Shown here: one piece after another, positions 1 through 10,656 of the stretch
How positions within the stretch are numbered: position 1 is the first letter of the stretch
How the letters are laid out: each line of letters opens with the position of its first letter
NCBI GenBank assembly: GCA_905221605.1
Contig: CAJNDS010001513.1
Location: 166,001 to 230,000 of the forward strand
Source of the DNA: Symbiodinium natans
Taxonomy: Eukaryota > Sar > Dinophyceae > Suessiales > Symbiodiniaceae
Length of the DNA: 64,000 nucleotides
Reading direction: 5' to 3'
The notes under the pieces: model-generated
The model's input: only the letters and a program-made list of their open reading frames with translations
Databases searched by the model: none
Told to the model about the DNA's origin: nothing
Translations under genes and position numbers: made by a program

Positions 1-760
1 TAAAGCCTCTGGAAAATATCTATATATAGGGTCCCTTAACAACCCAAATAAGGAAAATCAAAATGTTCCAAAAACCAACCTGGAGTAGTTAAATCCTGCT
101 CCCTTCTGTGGAAAACAAGCTCAGGGCTCCCAAATCATGAGACCGAACCGATGGAGCGTGCACAAAACTGCAAAACCACAAGTACACCGTAAGCTTAGTT
201 TGAGGTTTAGGGTTTAGGGTTTCTATTCAGAGAAATAAACTCTATGTGAGTTCACCCCCCCCCCCGAACAAAAACATATGGCCTGGGAAGTACCTCGGAC
301 CAGTATTCGACGTAGAGTCCGGCGATGGAGCAGGCAACCCAGCTCACGAAGTAGTCGGATCTCAAGGGCAGGGACCTGAGCCAATCACTTCAGTTCTGAT
401 AGGTCTTATAGGGTTTAAGGTGTTAGGGTACTAGGATATATGGGTATTCTAGGGTCTTAGGCTCTGAGGGCGTAATGGAGTAAGATCTGAGAGGTTTGAA
501 GGTTTTTTGGGCTGGTAGAAGTTTCGGCTATTAGGGCTTAGGGCGGTCGAAGAGGCTTAGTAGGGGTTTAGGAGTTTAGGAGTTTAGGGGTTTAGGGGTT
601 TAGGGTTGCGGTCAGGGGTTAGTTCAGGTTTGGGCACAGGTTGCAGAGGGATTCTAGGCTACATTAGAGCAGCCTAGGGGCAAGCATGCAACGTGGAACC
701 AGGCAAGGTGGCAGGCCCCCACCACCAGCCACAAACAGATCCAGGGTGCCTCGAGACTGG
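1..760. repeat. Degenerate telomere-like repeat region
   Basis: Loose variants of TTTAGGG (GTTTAGGGTTTAGGG, GGAGTTTAGGAG and similar) are scattered through this stretch, densest at 205-225 and 540-610. I see no convincing coding region; the 62-codon plus ORF near 246 is of ordinary random quality. The opening bases (15-90) resemble the AT-rich part of a short inverted-repeat element but no pair of termini was found. Confidence 0.5.
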
Positions 761-763
761 GGA

Positions 764-910
764 GTTCAAGGGGGGTTTAAGGTTCAGGGTTAGGGTGTAG
801 GGGCGTTTATAGGCTTAAGGGAGGGGGGTTCAAGGGGGGGTTTAAGGTTCAGGGTTAGGGTGTAGGGGCGTTTATAGGCTTAAGGGACGGGGGGGTTCAA
901 GGGGGGGTGT
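764..910. repeat. Tandem duplication, about 65-base unit
   Basis: A unit starting GTTCAAGGGGGGTTTAAGG begins at 764, again at 828 and partly at 895. The copies are nearly identical and made of degenerate telomere-like words, differing mainly in the length of G runs. This looks like slippage or unequal exchange. Confidence 0.8.
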
Positions 911-2130
911 GTAACCCAACGTTCCCTGATGCTCCCAGAACCCTGCCTATACCTACAAAAGCCTCGCCCTATAACCTGGTAGGCTTTGCGGCTTCGGATT
1001 CGCAAGGCACCCGAAACCCTATAGTGCCCAGATTGCCGAGAAAATGACAATGGGCCTTTCAAAAGGCCTAACTCCAGACGCCCGTTAGGTTCAAAGACTC
1101 TTTCGGTTTCGGGCTTCGGGCGTCGGGGCGTAAAAGGGAGACTTCGCATTCCATGAACCTCGGCCTACGCTTGGAGAACAATTTGGGAAGGCTGCACAGC
1201 GCCTGTCAGAGCCCGATAGACCTGAAATGATGTGGGCTGCCCCGAAGCCATAAGAACTTGGACCTTCTGACGATCATCCGGCAACTACTTGTGGGGTCCT
1301 TACTGCCGAGGTTGGGGCAACCAACCCACTGCTCAAAAAGACAAGCCTCAGGAAACCTTACAAGACCCGAAGCATCCCCCAAATTTATCGGGCACCCCAG
1401 ACACTCGATCCCCTGCCCTAAACCCTGAACCCTGAACGCTGAACCCTGAGCCCTAAACCCTAAACCCTAAACCCTGAACCCAAAACCCTGAACCCTAAAC
1501 CTTAAACCCCAAGCCACCCATGTAGAGAGGCGCAGCAGGCCCCGGAGCGCGAGCAGCGCCGCGGGCGCGGCCACTGCGCCGGCGTTCAGGCGCCGGGCGC
1601 CCCCGAACCAGGGGATCCGGCAGCGATCGGAAGCGGTCAAGAATACCTTTCCGGATATGCTATTACAAAATATGGCTATTATGAATATGATCATGATTAT
1701 TTGTATTATGATTATGATGCTAATGTTAGTATGATTATCATTCTAATAGTATGATTATTATTATTGTTCTTCTTCTTACTGTTATTTTGCATTGTGCACT
1801 TTATGTTCTTAGGTCACTAGTTGCTTTAAGTTGCGAAAAGCATATAGCATTATGTTGCTGTTACAAAAGAGTATGGAATTATGTTATTGACGGGAGCGTT
1901 GCAGGGCTTACAGGGCTCGAGGGTTTATGAACTGAAAAGTCTTCTTGTGGTTGTAGGCTCGACGGCTCAGAAAAAAGTTCAAGAGATGCAAAGACTTACC
2001 ACCCAACTCTAAACCTTAAATCCTAAACCCTAAACCCTAACCCTAAAGAACCCTAAACCCTAAATCCTAAACCCTAAATCCTAAACCCTAAACCCTAACC
2101 CTAAATAAACCTAAACCCAAAATCCTAAAC

Positions 2131-2212
2131 CACAGTGTGCTGCCCAAGGCGCGCGCAGCAGCCGCTCCCGCGGAGGAGTCTTTGAGGCCGGCCCGCTGCA
2201 GCAGGAATTCCT
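2131..2212 (-). CDS. Candidate exon, unknown protein
   Basis: A GC-rich island between a CCCTAAA block and a TTTAGGG block. On the minus strand an acceptor CTGCTGCAG leads into a frame reading RAGLKDSSAGAAAARALGS, ending near a GTGGTTTAGG donor. The plus strand is also open (acceptor ACCACAG, donor GTAGGG), so strand is uncertain. Confidence 0.3.
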
Positions 2213-2904
2213 TTGGGCTGTAGGGTTTAGGGTTTAGGGTTTAGGGTTTAGGGTTTAGGGTTCAGGGCGCAGGGTTTAATGTTGAGATGTGCCCGCCTAA
2301 AGCTAAGAGTCCTATAAAGGGGGGGGGCGTACTAGAATCCCTATTGAGGACTGGTAGTATAAGGGGGAATATCCCAAGTTTAAGGTTTTGGGTTTAGGCT
2401 TTAGGTTCAGGGGTTCTAGCGGGTTTAGGGTTTCAGGGCTTAAGGGCAGGGATGTTCGGGTGTTCAGGTTTGGGTAGAAGGGATAGAAGAGGGATAGGTT
2501 GTCCCCTCTTCTACCCAAGAGGTACTCGCAGTAAGAGTATCACCCCGATTGCATGCAGCCCCAGCTGACGGCTGCGACTCTCGAATTCTTGGGTTTAGGG
2601 TTTAAGGTTTAGGGTTTAGGGTTTCGGGTTTAGGGTTAAGTTTTAGCACCCCTGGACATCCTCGGCAACCACTAGAAAGCAAGTCTACTCCCTCAAGCGA
2701 CGTCATGAACACAAAGGCACAAACGCCCTTGCGACCTGGTGTAGCCCGGCTTTAAGAGCAAAAACTTGAAACCCTATAAACCCGAAGGACAAGGTGCAGG
2801 TAATCGTCCACAAGCTTGTCGAGGTCTGTGCACTCGCAGAAGCACTGCAGAACCTCGTAGTCGAGTATTTTCTTTCTTTTTAGGGGAGCTGGTGGGTAGA
2901 ATCA

Positions 2905-3065
2905 GGTGGAACTCACAGGCAAAAGTATACAGTCCTGCAAATGGAGGACGACTTTGGACAAGGCTACGTTCCAAGAAATACACGAGAAGACGCTGCCATG
3001 ATTCTTCCAATGGTGACAGTGTGTCCAGTTGCAGGATGCGACCAGCAACAACAGCATATTACATG
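2905..3065 (+). CDS. Possible exon on the plus strand, ambiguous
   Basis: After AGAATCAG the plus strand reads QMEDDFGQGYVPRNTREDAA and on to a TGA at 3063, a very protein-like composition. The minus strand over the same bases is also open and protein-like (LEESWQRLLVYFLERS type). One of the two is probably real; the sequence alone does not decide. No family recognised. Confidence 0.35.
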
Positions 3066-3120
3066 ACAAGCACATCTAAATGCTGGTACAGTGGAAGGTA
3101 CCCATCATCGCAAGCAGTGC

Positions 3121-3328
3121 TAGCAAGGACCGTCGAAAAGCAATGCAAACGACGCCCACCGGAAAAAAAAAGACATAACAATACGTATACAAGCAGTAAA
3201 AGCAAACAGAGTAATTATAGTAAATAGCAAGGACCGTCGAAAGCAATGCAACAGATGCCCACAGAAAAAAACGAACATAACAATACATATACAAGCAATA
3301 AACGAAAACAGAGTACTTAAAACAATCT
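3121..3328. repeat. Tandem duplication, about 103-base unit
   Basis: Two diverged copies, starting TAGCAAGGACCGTCGAAA at 3121 and at 3224, each running through an A-rich tract (GGAAAAAAAAAGACATAACAAT in the first). Divergence is a few percent with small indels, so this is an older duplication than the 1.4-kb array downstream. The 153-codon plus ORF that crosses it (2766-3227) is probably fortuitous. Confidence 0.8.
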
Positions 3329-3467
3329 AGCAAATACCGGTTTTGCTGGCAACCCCTGGCAACTCCAAAGCCCCAGGAACTTCATGAGTAAAAGGAACGT
3401 GGCGGATCTCGCCGTCCCCTTCACGCTCATACTCGCAGCAGTCAACTTCCGACTCGTCTTCACCCAT
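3327..3467 (-). CDS. Small acidic ORF, possible first exon
   Basis: A 46-codon minus frame with its own ATG (3465-3467) and TAG stop (3327-3329). It begins MGEDESEVDCCEYEREGDGE, is strongly acidic and then turns neutral. Composition is unlike the repeat-derived ORFs around it. It could be a complete micro-protein or the first exon of a spliced gene. No homology recognised. A MITE lies 54 bases upstream. Confidence 0.5.
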   Translation of the reverse strand: MGEDESEVDCCEYEREGDGEIRHVPFTHEVPGALELPGVASKTGIC

Positions 3468-3520
3468 TGTAGGGCCGCAATTCTATGTCTGCCCAATGTC
3501 CGCAAAGACATGAACAGTTG

Positions 3521-3625
3521 CTATTATTTGCTTGAGAACCCCCAAAAAATAAAATGAATAATCCTATTTTACCCTTACAAGGAAGAATATGTTTTATTTT
3601 TTGGGGGTTCTTAAGCAATTGGTAG
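3521..3625. mobile_element. MITE, family A, intact copy with target duplication
   Basis: Termini CTATTATTTGCTTGAGAACCCCC and its reverse complement GGGGGTTCTTAAGCAATTGGTAG bound 105 bases. The flanks carry a 4-base direct repeat GTTG (3517-3520 and 3626-3629). No coding capacity, so a non-autonomous inverted-repeat element. Six more copies lie in this window. Confidence 0.85.
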
Positions 3626-4099
3626 GTTGGTGTTTAGTACAAGCTGTATGACTCTCAAACAATCCTCCACACACCAAGAGGTTATGATGCAAGATTGGTT
3701 TAAAGAAGCTGCTCGGATTTCTTGAGGCTTGAGTGTCGGCTGGCGTGGACAGCTCGCTCGGCGACGGCACTTGCTTAGGCATATTGTTTTGAGGTGAACA
3801 CGAGGTGAAGCGATGTCGCAGGAGGCCCCCTGTCACCAAATCACACTTTTTCGCGTTGAAACTTGGAGGCGAACTCAGCTTCAGCTGAAGAGGTCTGGTG
3901 AACCGACACTAGGCAAGATTGGCCCGGACGCAGGATCGACGATGAAAGGTGAAACCGAAGAGCACGTTGCAACACTCTGATGCAAGGCTCTGCACCTTCA
4001 GAAACTCCTCAAGACCAGCCCCCTGGAGGGTTTGACCCTGGCTGCGATATACGGCTTGGGGCTCAGGTAATTACAGGGTACGATGGTGCTTGGCATTTA

Positions 4100-4186
4100 G
4101 GGCTGGATTTTGATCCTTAAACCCTAAACCTTACATCCTAAACCCTAAACCCTAAACCCTAAACCCTAAACCCTAAACCCTAAACC
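4100..4186. repeat. CCCTAAA array followed by a candidate exon
   Basis: Eight or more AACCCTA units with few errors. Directly after it an island (4187-4245) has a plus-strand acceptor CCGCAG and donor AAGGTACTC around an open frame CFSHGAALEAKTGAHSK. It is also partly open on the minus strand, so the exon is not annotated separately. Confidence 0.6.
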
Positions 4187-5482
4187 GCAGATGCTTTTCT
4201 CACGGGGCTGCTCTTGAAGCTAAAACTGGTGCACATTCAAAGGTACTCCCGGGTGAGAAGCGGGAGCTAGAACTCAAGGGCCCCCGGCACCCTGTATCTC
4301 CTGTTAGGAGACCCCCCCAAAGAAAAACTAGGGTTTGGGGTTTAGGGTTTAGGGATGTTTAGGGCTTAGGGTACCTGAATCCAAACTGTTCGTGGGGGGG
4401 GGGGGGGGAGGCGTGGTTTTAGGAGGTTGCGGGGAGCCAAGAAACTCTGGTTCACGCTGCATGCCCAACTACTGGAAGCTCACGAGATTCGCCGCTTAAT
4501 GGAAGATCTCCTGGCACCAAGAGTAGCTGAACTTATTAGGGTGCATGTTTGAACCCTAGAAGCTGAACCCGAACCTCCCTATGCCCTACAGTCTGTTCTT
4601 TTTCCGCCCTAAGCTCCATCAGCCCCAAAAATTGCAAACCTCTAGCCCTAAACCCTAAATCCTAAACCCTAAATCCTAAACCCTAAACCCTAGATCCTAA
4701 ACGGGGTGGCTGAATCAAAGGCTCAGGCAGGTCGGCCTTCAGAGTCTTTTTCCCAGGAGGCACTTGCCCTTTTGGGGCTGAGGGATGCTCAGAGTTCAGG
4801 GTTTCGGGTTTCGGGCTTGGGGTTTAGGGTTTAGGGTTTAGGGTTTAGGGTTTGGGGTTTGGGGTTTAGGGTTTAGGGCATAGGGATGTTTAGGGCTTTG
4901 GGATGTTTAGGGTTCAGGGTTTCGGGTTTAGGGTTTAGGGCTTGGGGTTTAGGGTTTAGGGTTTAGGGCTTAGGACCCTGAACTCTAAGCCTTAAGCCCC
5001 AAAAGTGTTGAACCAGAACTCGATGTCCAGCAGCAGGAGGAAGATTGAACCTTACGAAGGTTTCGGGTTTAGGGTCTAGGGTTTGGGTTAAGGGTTAAGG
5101 GTTTAGGGGTACCTTTGGTGCCTTATTGGGGTCCTATTACACGGGCATGCTATTATTTGGGGGTCCATATTTCGGGTCCCTATTTTCGTGAACTCACATA
5201 TTCCGTAAACCCAGCAAACCCCTCAAGCCTTTCTCTCGCGCTCGAGTTGCTTGTGGGGTTGAGGTTGGGTTGGGTTCAGGGTGTGGGCTTGAGGTGACCT
5301 TTTTGCGCGGAGAAAGGGCTCATATGGGGGTTTCCGAGATAGGGGTACCTGATCGTGGTACTTATTATGAGGGAATCCTACTATTTGGGGATCTATATTG
5401 GGGGTCCCCTCGGATCGCTTGGTAGTTTTTGGTGCCCGTCCTCGCCGAAGGAGGGCTGGGCTAAATCCACTCGGCCTGGCTT

Positions 5483-5652
5483 CTAGGATGGCCCCTGAAA
5501 ACCCAAAAAGGGGTTATTTAGGGCTGATTTGGGCGCTAGGTATGTAGGTGACTATACAAGGTATATAAGGTGATATAAACCCTCAGAGAAATATTCCTGA
5601 ATAGGATCCTTTTCAACCCAGTAAGAGAAAATGACCCCAAGGGCCTGCCTAG
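5483..5652. mobile_element. MITE, family B
   Basis: Starts CTAGGATGGCCCCT and ends AAGGGCCTGCCTAG, an imperfect inverted repeat of about 14 bases. The subterminal word AACCCAGTAAGAGAAAATGA recurs in the other two copies (21263 and 48358). About 170 bases, no coding capacity. Confidence 0.7.
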
Positions 5653-6232
5653 TTTTTCTTCTGCACACCAAACCCCTAACCCTAAGCCGTAGACTTCCGC
5701 TGATATGAATGTGAAGAGTTTGTTGCTGCAGACCAAACACATGGATTGTTGAAATGCGCGCGTGTTGCAACAATTTGGGCACTTTTTGCGGAAAATTGCA
5801 TGCGTGTTGCGCTTTCGTTCGTTAAGCTGCTCCGCCCATGCAACCAAAAAACCCTGCGTTTCGTGAACAAGCATTCGTGATGTTATCGTGCTTGATGTTG
5901 ATTGCTTCTCGTGCGAAAACCACCAACTAGTGGGTCAAACGGAAATTTCCATGCGGTTGGATGTTAAAAGTAAGCCCTGAATCCCTATATAAGCCCGAAA
6001 CCCCAAATATGGTTTGTTCTGGATTCGAGCGCCGCTGCTGTTGCTAGAATTCCTCCTGCCCTTCGCCCTTTTGCTCGTAGGCCTAAGCCCAGTAAGCGCT
6101 AACCCATGAACCCCGAACTTGAACTTGAACCCCTGCAAAGCAGAGCAGCTGACACTGTTTTTGAGAGCAGCGCAACTAGGTTCAGGGTTTAGGGTTCAGG
6201 CTTTTCAGGGTACATGCAGCTGTCAGTTGAAG

Positions 6233-6351
6233 CGCAACATGATGTCCACAATGCACCGGTTGACTGTGCCTCCATGTGTCGACAGTGAGCGCGGCGACAG
6301 TGAGTCCTGCACGCGACAGGAGCTGCGAAACGTGACCGTGGCCGGTGTCGG
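6233..6351 (-). CDS. Candidate terminal exon, unknown protein
   Basis: Minus frame of 39 codons after an acceptor CTGAAG, reading through VNRCIVDIMLRFN to a TGA at 6233-6235. Serine- and threonine-rich at first, then hydrophobic. No repeat-derived codons. Could be the 3' end of a gene lying upstream on the minus strand. The plus strand is open as well but less protein-like. Confidence 0.4.
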
Positions 6352-6439
6352 CTTCAGCAGTTCTCTTTAAGTCTTGCTAGCTGTAAATCTGGAACATGGG
6401 AGCACAAACGCAACGCGATCATGACACCAAAGCAATGCG

Positions 6440-6538
6440 TCAGCAGTTCGTGCTTCGAGTTTGGTCACACTGCCTCGTCGCAGCTTCCGGCAGAATGCTG
6501 CCAGGATTCAGGCGTCGCCTTGCACGAAGACAGCAGAT
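6440..6538 (-). CDS. Candidate exon, unknown protein
   Basis: Acceptor GCATTGAG, then ICCLRARRRLNPGSILPEAA and on to a TGA at 6440. Basic, then neutral. The plus strand also carries a 70-codon ORF (6396-6608) of comparable quality, so the strand call rests only on the general minus-strand bias of the window. Confidence 0.3.
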   Translation of the reverse strand: MCCLRARRRLNPGSILPEAATRQCDQTRSTNC

Positions 6539-7125
6539 CTCAATGCGCCCAAATCAGGAGCAACGGCAGCTGAGTCTGGGGCTTTGGGACTTTAGGGTCT
6601 ATCTATAACAATTAACCTGTTGTGGGAATTTCAACTAACTTGAAACCTGAAAGGCCGGCAGAATTTTCCTGAAGAGCTCAGGCTCGTGTGACAGATCTGA
6701 CAACGCTGGAGTAATAATGCTCAAAAGCGTTCCTTCTAGGAAGGCTTCTACTTGGTGACACTGCGGCACTGTTAGCGGGAAGCTTTGCCCTCGCTTCAGT
6801 TCGTCTCACCAGTGGCCACGTTCGCGCGTCGCGGAGAGCTGGTGCAGTCTGGTGCCTCACAGCTCCGAAAAGGCTCGAGCACTCGAATCCGCTTCTGTCT
6901 AAGACACCTCCCCCGAAACCCTATGCACCCTAAACCCTATAAACCCGAGTCCCTAAACCCTAAACCCTGAACCCTATCACCCCTAAACCCCAAATTGCAG
7001 CTCAGGCACGGCGTCATCTTTGTGCCAGCCACCTGGTCACCGATATGTCTTTATTGTCTGTGCGTGGATTTGCTGTCAACTGAGCTGGTGGCTTTTGCCA
7101 ACTCGCACATGCAGGTCCCCCGCCT

Positions 7126-7860
7126 CTACGTGCGCTTGCGTCCTTTTTTGGACTTGGATGCTTTGGGACGGTTGCCCAACAAATGCGGGAGGCTCTGAGG
7201 GGCCGAGGAAGACGATGGTTCCTCTTGTGACTGTTCTGGATGGCAGGGGCTTGCCGGTACTGGTACCTCTGAAATGTCGGCCCAAGAGGGGTGTGGAGGT
7301 TTTGGGGGCGCCATGGCCGGGGAGTCGAGAATGGGTCCAGGCAGCTTGGGGGCGGCTGCGGGAGGCGGTGGGGGGTTCATGAATACGGCAGGTACTGGTG
7401 CGGGAGGTGGAGGGGCGTTCAGGAAGACAGGTGCTGGTGCTGGTGGTGCCTGAAAGCAGGGGACTTGAATTTGGAACTGTGGTGGAACTGGTGGTTGCCA
7501 CGGTTGCCACGGGACCGGCTGGTAGCTCAAGCCTGGGCTGACTGCGAAGCAGTTCATCACGAAGAATTGTTGAGGTGGCGGTGGCCAGCAGAACTGGTTC
7601 TGCATTGGAGGTTGTGGGGTGAATTGCTGCTGTGGTGGTGGTGGTGGTGGCCAGTAGCACTGATGCTGCGTGGCTGGGGCTGGGGTACATTGGAGGGGTA
7701 GGGGTCCAGGTGGCCACGGCGCCAGCGGATGCGCAAAGTTCGCCCACCATTCGGGTGGGGGTGCCAAGCCGCCCCGATACTGTGGGCCATACACAGCCTG
7801 CTCCCCGACAAAGGCCGGGGGCAGCTGCACGACCGTCACCGATGCATCTGCGGTATCCAT
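7126..7860 (-). CDS. Proline/tryptophan-rich protein, array copy 1
   Basis: 244 codons, ATG at 7858-7860 in the context ACCATGG, stop at 7126. The N-terminus (MDTADASVTVVQLPPAFVGE) is followed by low-complexity sequence with repeated WPPPP and APPPPAP blocks, a conserved PSWADISEVPVP segment near residue 190, a serine/glutamate stretch and a basic tail KASKSKKGRKRT that could direct nuclear entry. It resembles disordered RNA-binding or scaffold proteins, but no domain is recognised. Upstream, ATAATCAG followed by CTGCAACC could be a spliced-leader acceptor. A second minus frame (7076-7873) is also open over 265 codons but is serine/threonine-rich and less convincing. Confidence 0.6.
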   Translation of the reverse strand: MDTADASVTVVQLPPAFVGEQAVYGPQYRGGLAPPPEWWANFAHPLAPWPPGPLPLQCTPAPATQHQCYWPPPPPPQQQFTPQPPMQNQFCWPPPPQQFFVMNCFAVSPGLSYQPVPWQPWQPPVPPQFQIQVPCFQAPPAPAPVFLNAPPPPAPVPAVFMNPPPPPAAAPKLPGPILDSPAMAPPKPPHPSWADISEVPVPASPCHPEQSQEEPSSSSAPQSLPHLLGNRPKASKSKKGRKRT

Positions 7861-8030
7861 GGTTAACGTTCACCGAGGTTGCAGCTGATTATGAGCCGAT
7901 GTGTGGGCTGCATACAAACAGCACTTCTCACGCACATTGGCGTATATGGGTGCAGCAATGGCAGCTGAGTTTGGGGTTTAGGGCCGGTTTAGGATCCATT
8001 ATGTATATTTACGGGTTGTGGGCTTCACAA

Positions 8031-8348
8031 CTATCTGGAATCTTGAAAGGCTGGCAGAATTTTCCTGAAGAGCTCACGCTCGGGTGACAGAACTTTCTGA
8101 CTACGCTCAAGCTCACCTTGAGTGCTAAGTTTCGAGTAGTGCTCGCAAGCGTTCCTTCTAGGAAGGCTTATACTTGGTGACACTGTGGCACCGTTAGCGG
8201 GAAGCTTTGCCCTCGCTTCAGTTGGTCTCACCAGAGGCCGCGTTCGCGGTCGCAGAGAGCTGGTGCAGTCTGGTGCCTCACAGCTCCGAAAAGGGGAGAG
8301 GAGACAAGGGCTCGAAGAACTCGAATCCGCTTCTAAGACATCTCCCAC
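8031..8348 (-). CDS. Second conserved ORF of array unit 2, doubtful
   Basis: 105 codons, downstream of the proline-rich ORF on the same strand and separated from it by a telomere-like tract. The identical ORF occurs in unit 3 (9429-9746). In unit 1 the same DNA has a one-base indel near 6818 that breaks the frame, which argues that this is spacer or untranslated sequence instead of a protein. Confidence 0.25.
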   Translation of the reverse strand: MGDVLEADSSSSSPCLLSPFRSCEAPDCTSSLRPRTRPLVRPTEARAKLPANGATVSPSISLPRRNACEHYSKLSTQGELERSQKVLSPERELFRKILPAFQDSR

Positions 8349-8526
8349 GAAACCCTATAAACCCGAAACCCTAAACACTATAATTCCTAAACCCTAACCT
8401 GAGCCCTAAACTTAACCCTAAACCCCGAACCCCAAATTGCAGCTCAAGCACGGCATGTCTTTGCATGGATTTACTCACAACTGAGCTGGTGGCTTTTGCC
8501 AACGCGCACATGCAGGTCCCCCGCCT

Positions 8527-9258
8527 CTACGTGCGCTTGCGTCCTTTTTTGGACTTGGATGCTTTGGGACGGTTGCCCAACAAATGCGGGAGGCTCTGAG
8601 GGGCCGAGGAAGACGATGGTTCCTCTTGTGACTGTTCTGGATGGCAGGGGCTTGCCGGTACTGGTACCTCTGAAATGTCGGCCCAAGAGGGGTGTGGAGG
8701 TTTTGGGGGCGCCATGGCCGGGGAGTCGAGAATGGGTCCAGGCAGCTTGGGGGCGGCTGCGGGAGGCGGTGGGGGGTTCATGAATATGGCAGGTACTGGT
8801 GCGGGAGGTGGAGGGGCGTTCATGAAGACAGGTGGTGGTGCTGGTGGTGCCTGAAAGCAGGGGACTTGAATTTGGAACTGTGGTGGAACTGGTGGTTGCC
8901 ACGGTTGCCACGGGACCGGCTGGTAGCTCAAGCCTGGGCTGACTGCGAAGCAGTTCATCACGAAGCATTGTTGAGGTGGCGGTGGCCAGCAGAACTGGCC
9001 CTGCATTGGAGGTTGTGGGGTGAATTGCTGCGGTGGCGGTGGTGGTGGTGGTGGCCAGTAGCACTGATGCTGCATGGCTGGGGCTGGGGTACATTGGAGG
9101 GGTCCAGGCGGCCACAGCGCCAGCGGATGCGCAAAGTTCGCCCACCATTCGGGTGGGGGTGCCAAGCCGCCCCGATACTGTGGGCCATACACAGCCTGCT
9201 CCCCGACAAAGGCCGGGGGCAGCTGCACGACCGTCACCGATGCATCTGCGGTATCCAT
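8527..9258 (-). CDS. Proline/tryptophan-rich protein, array copy 2
   Basis: 243 codons, same start, basic tail and PSWADISEVPVP segment as copy 1. It differs from copy 1 by about ten residues and by changes in the length of the WPPPPPP run, and from copy 3 by two residues (L for P in HPLALWPP; C for F in PQQCFVMN). Confidence 0.6.
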   Translation of the reverse strand: MDTADASVTVVQLPPAFVGEQAVYGPQYRGGLAPPPEWWANFAHPLALWPPGPLQCTPAPAMQHQCYWPPPPPPPPQQFTPQPPMQGQFCWPPPPQQCFVMNCFAVSPGLSYQPVPWQPWQPPVPPQFQIQVPCFQAPPAPPPVFMNAPPPPAPVPAIFMNPPPPPAAAPKLPGPILDSPAMAPPKPPHPSWADISEVPVPASPCHPEQSQEEPSSSSAPQSLPHLLGNRPKASKSKKGRKRT

Positions 9259-9924
9259 GGTTAACGTTCACCGAGGTTGCAGCTGATTATGAGCCGATGT
9301 GTGGGCTGCATACAAACAGCACTTCTCACGCACATTGGCGTATATGGGTGCAGCAATGGCAGCTGAGTTTGGGGTTTAGGGCCGGTTTAGGATCCATTAT
9401 GTATATTTACGGGTTGTGGGCTTCACAACTATCTGGAATCTTGAAAGGCTGGCAGAATTTTCCTGAAGAGCTCACGCTCGGGTGACAGAACTTTCTGACT
9501 ACGCTCAAGCTCACCTTGAGTGCTAAGTTTCGAGTAGTGCTCGCAAGCGTTCCTTCTAGGAAGGCTTATACTTGGTGACACTGTGGCACCGTTAGCGGGA
9601 AGCTTTGCCCTCGCTTCAGTTGGTCTCACCAGAGGCCGCGTTCGCGGTCGCAGAGAGCTGGTGCAGTCTGGTGCCTCACAGCTCCGAAAAGGGGAGAGGA
9701 GACAAGGGCTCGAAGAACTCGAATCCGCTTCTAAGACATCTCCCACGAAACCCTATAAACCCGAAACCCTAAACACTATAATTCCTAAACCCTAACCTGA
9801 GCCCTAAACTTAACCCTAAACCCCGAACCCCAAATTGCAGCTCAAGCACGGCATGTATTTGCATGGATTTACTCACAACTGAGCTGGTGGCTTTTGCCAA
9901 CGCGCACATGCAGGTCCCCCGCCT

Positions 9925-10656
9925 CTACGTGCGCTTGCGTCCTTTTTTGGACTTGGATGCTTTGGGACGGTTGCCCAACAAATGCGGGAGGCTCTGAGGG
10001 GCCGAGGAAGACGATGGTTCCTCTTGTGACTGTTCTGGATGGCAGGGGCTTGCCGGTACTGGTACCTCTGAAATGTCGGCCCAAGAGGGGTGTGGAGGTT
10101 TTGGGGGCGCCATGGCCGGGGAGTCGAGAATGGGTCCAGGCAGCTTGGGGGCGGCTGCGGGAGGCGGTGGGGGGTTCATGAATATGGCAGGTACTGGTGC
10201 GGGAGGTGGAGGGGCGTTCATGAAGACAGGTGGTGGTGCTGGTGGTGCCTGAAAGCAGGGGACTTGAATTTGGAACTGTGGTGGAACTGGTGGTTGCCAC
10301 GGTTGCCACGGGACCGGCTGGTAGCTCAAGCCTGGGCTGACTGCGAAGCAGTTCATCACGAAGAATTGTTGAGGTGGCGGTGGCCAGCAGAACTGGCCCT
10401 GCATTGGAGGTTGTGGGGTGAATTGCTGCGGTGGCGGTGGTGGTGGTGGTGGCCAGTAGCACTGATGCTGCATGGCTGGGGCTGGGGTACATTGGAGGGG
10501 TCCAGGTGGCCACGGCGCCAGCGGATGCGCAAAGTTCGCCCACCATTCGGGTGGGGGTGCCAAGCCGCCCCGATACTGTGGGCCATACACAGCCTGCTCC
10601 CCGACAAAGGCCGGGGGCAGCTGCACGACCGTCACCGATGCATCTGCGGTATCCAT
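9925..10656 (-). CDS. Proline/tryptophan-rich protein, array copy 3
   Basis: 243 codons, nearly identical to copy 2. As the first unit met by a polymerase on the minus strand, it may be the head of the array. Its own upstream sequence departs from the others beyond 10727, so any promoter or trans-splice acceptor shared by the internal copies must lie within about 70 bases of the ATG. Confidence 0.6.
   Translation of the reverse strand: MDTADASVTVVQLPPAFVGEQAVYGPQYRGGLAPPPEWWANFAHPLAPWPPGPLQCTPAPAMQHQCYWPPPPPPPPQQFTPQPPMQGQFCWPPPPQQFFVMNCFAVSPGLSYQPVPWQPWQPPVPPQFQIQVPCFQAPPAPPPVFMNAPPPPAPVPAIFMNPPPPPAAAPKLPGPILDSPAMAPPKPPHPSWADISEVPVPASPCHPEQSQEEPSSSSAPQSLPHLLGNRPKASKSKKGRKRT

Noticed and set aside
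7291-9264. Plus-strand ORFs of 136-190 codons rich in W, G and R in the tandem array
   Set aside because: They are antisense to the proline-rich ORFs; CCN and TGG codons read backwards give the glycine and tryptophan bias.
8031-9746. The 105-codon minus ORF of array units 2 and 3 as a second gene
   Set aside because: Unit 1 breaks the frame with an indel and the two intact copies are identical at all bases, so there is no sign of coding constraint. Listed once at low confidence.
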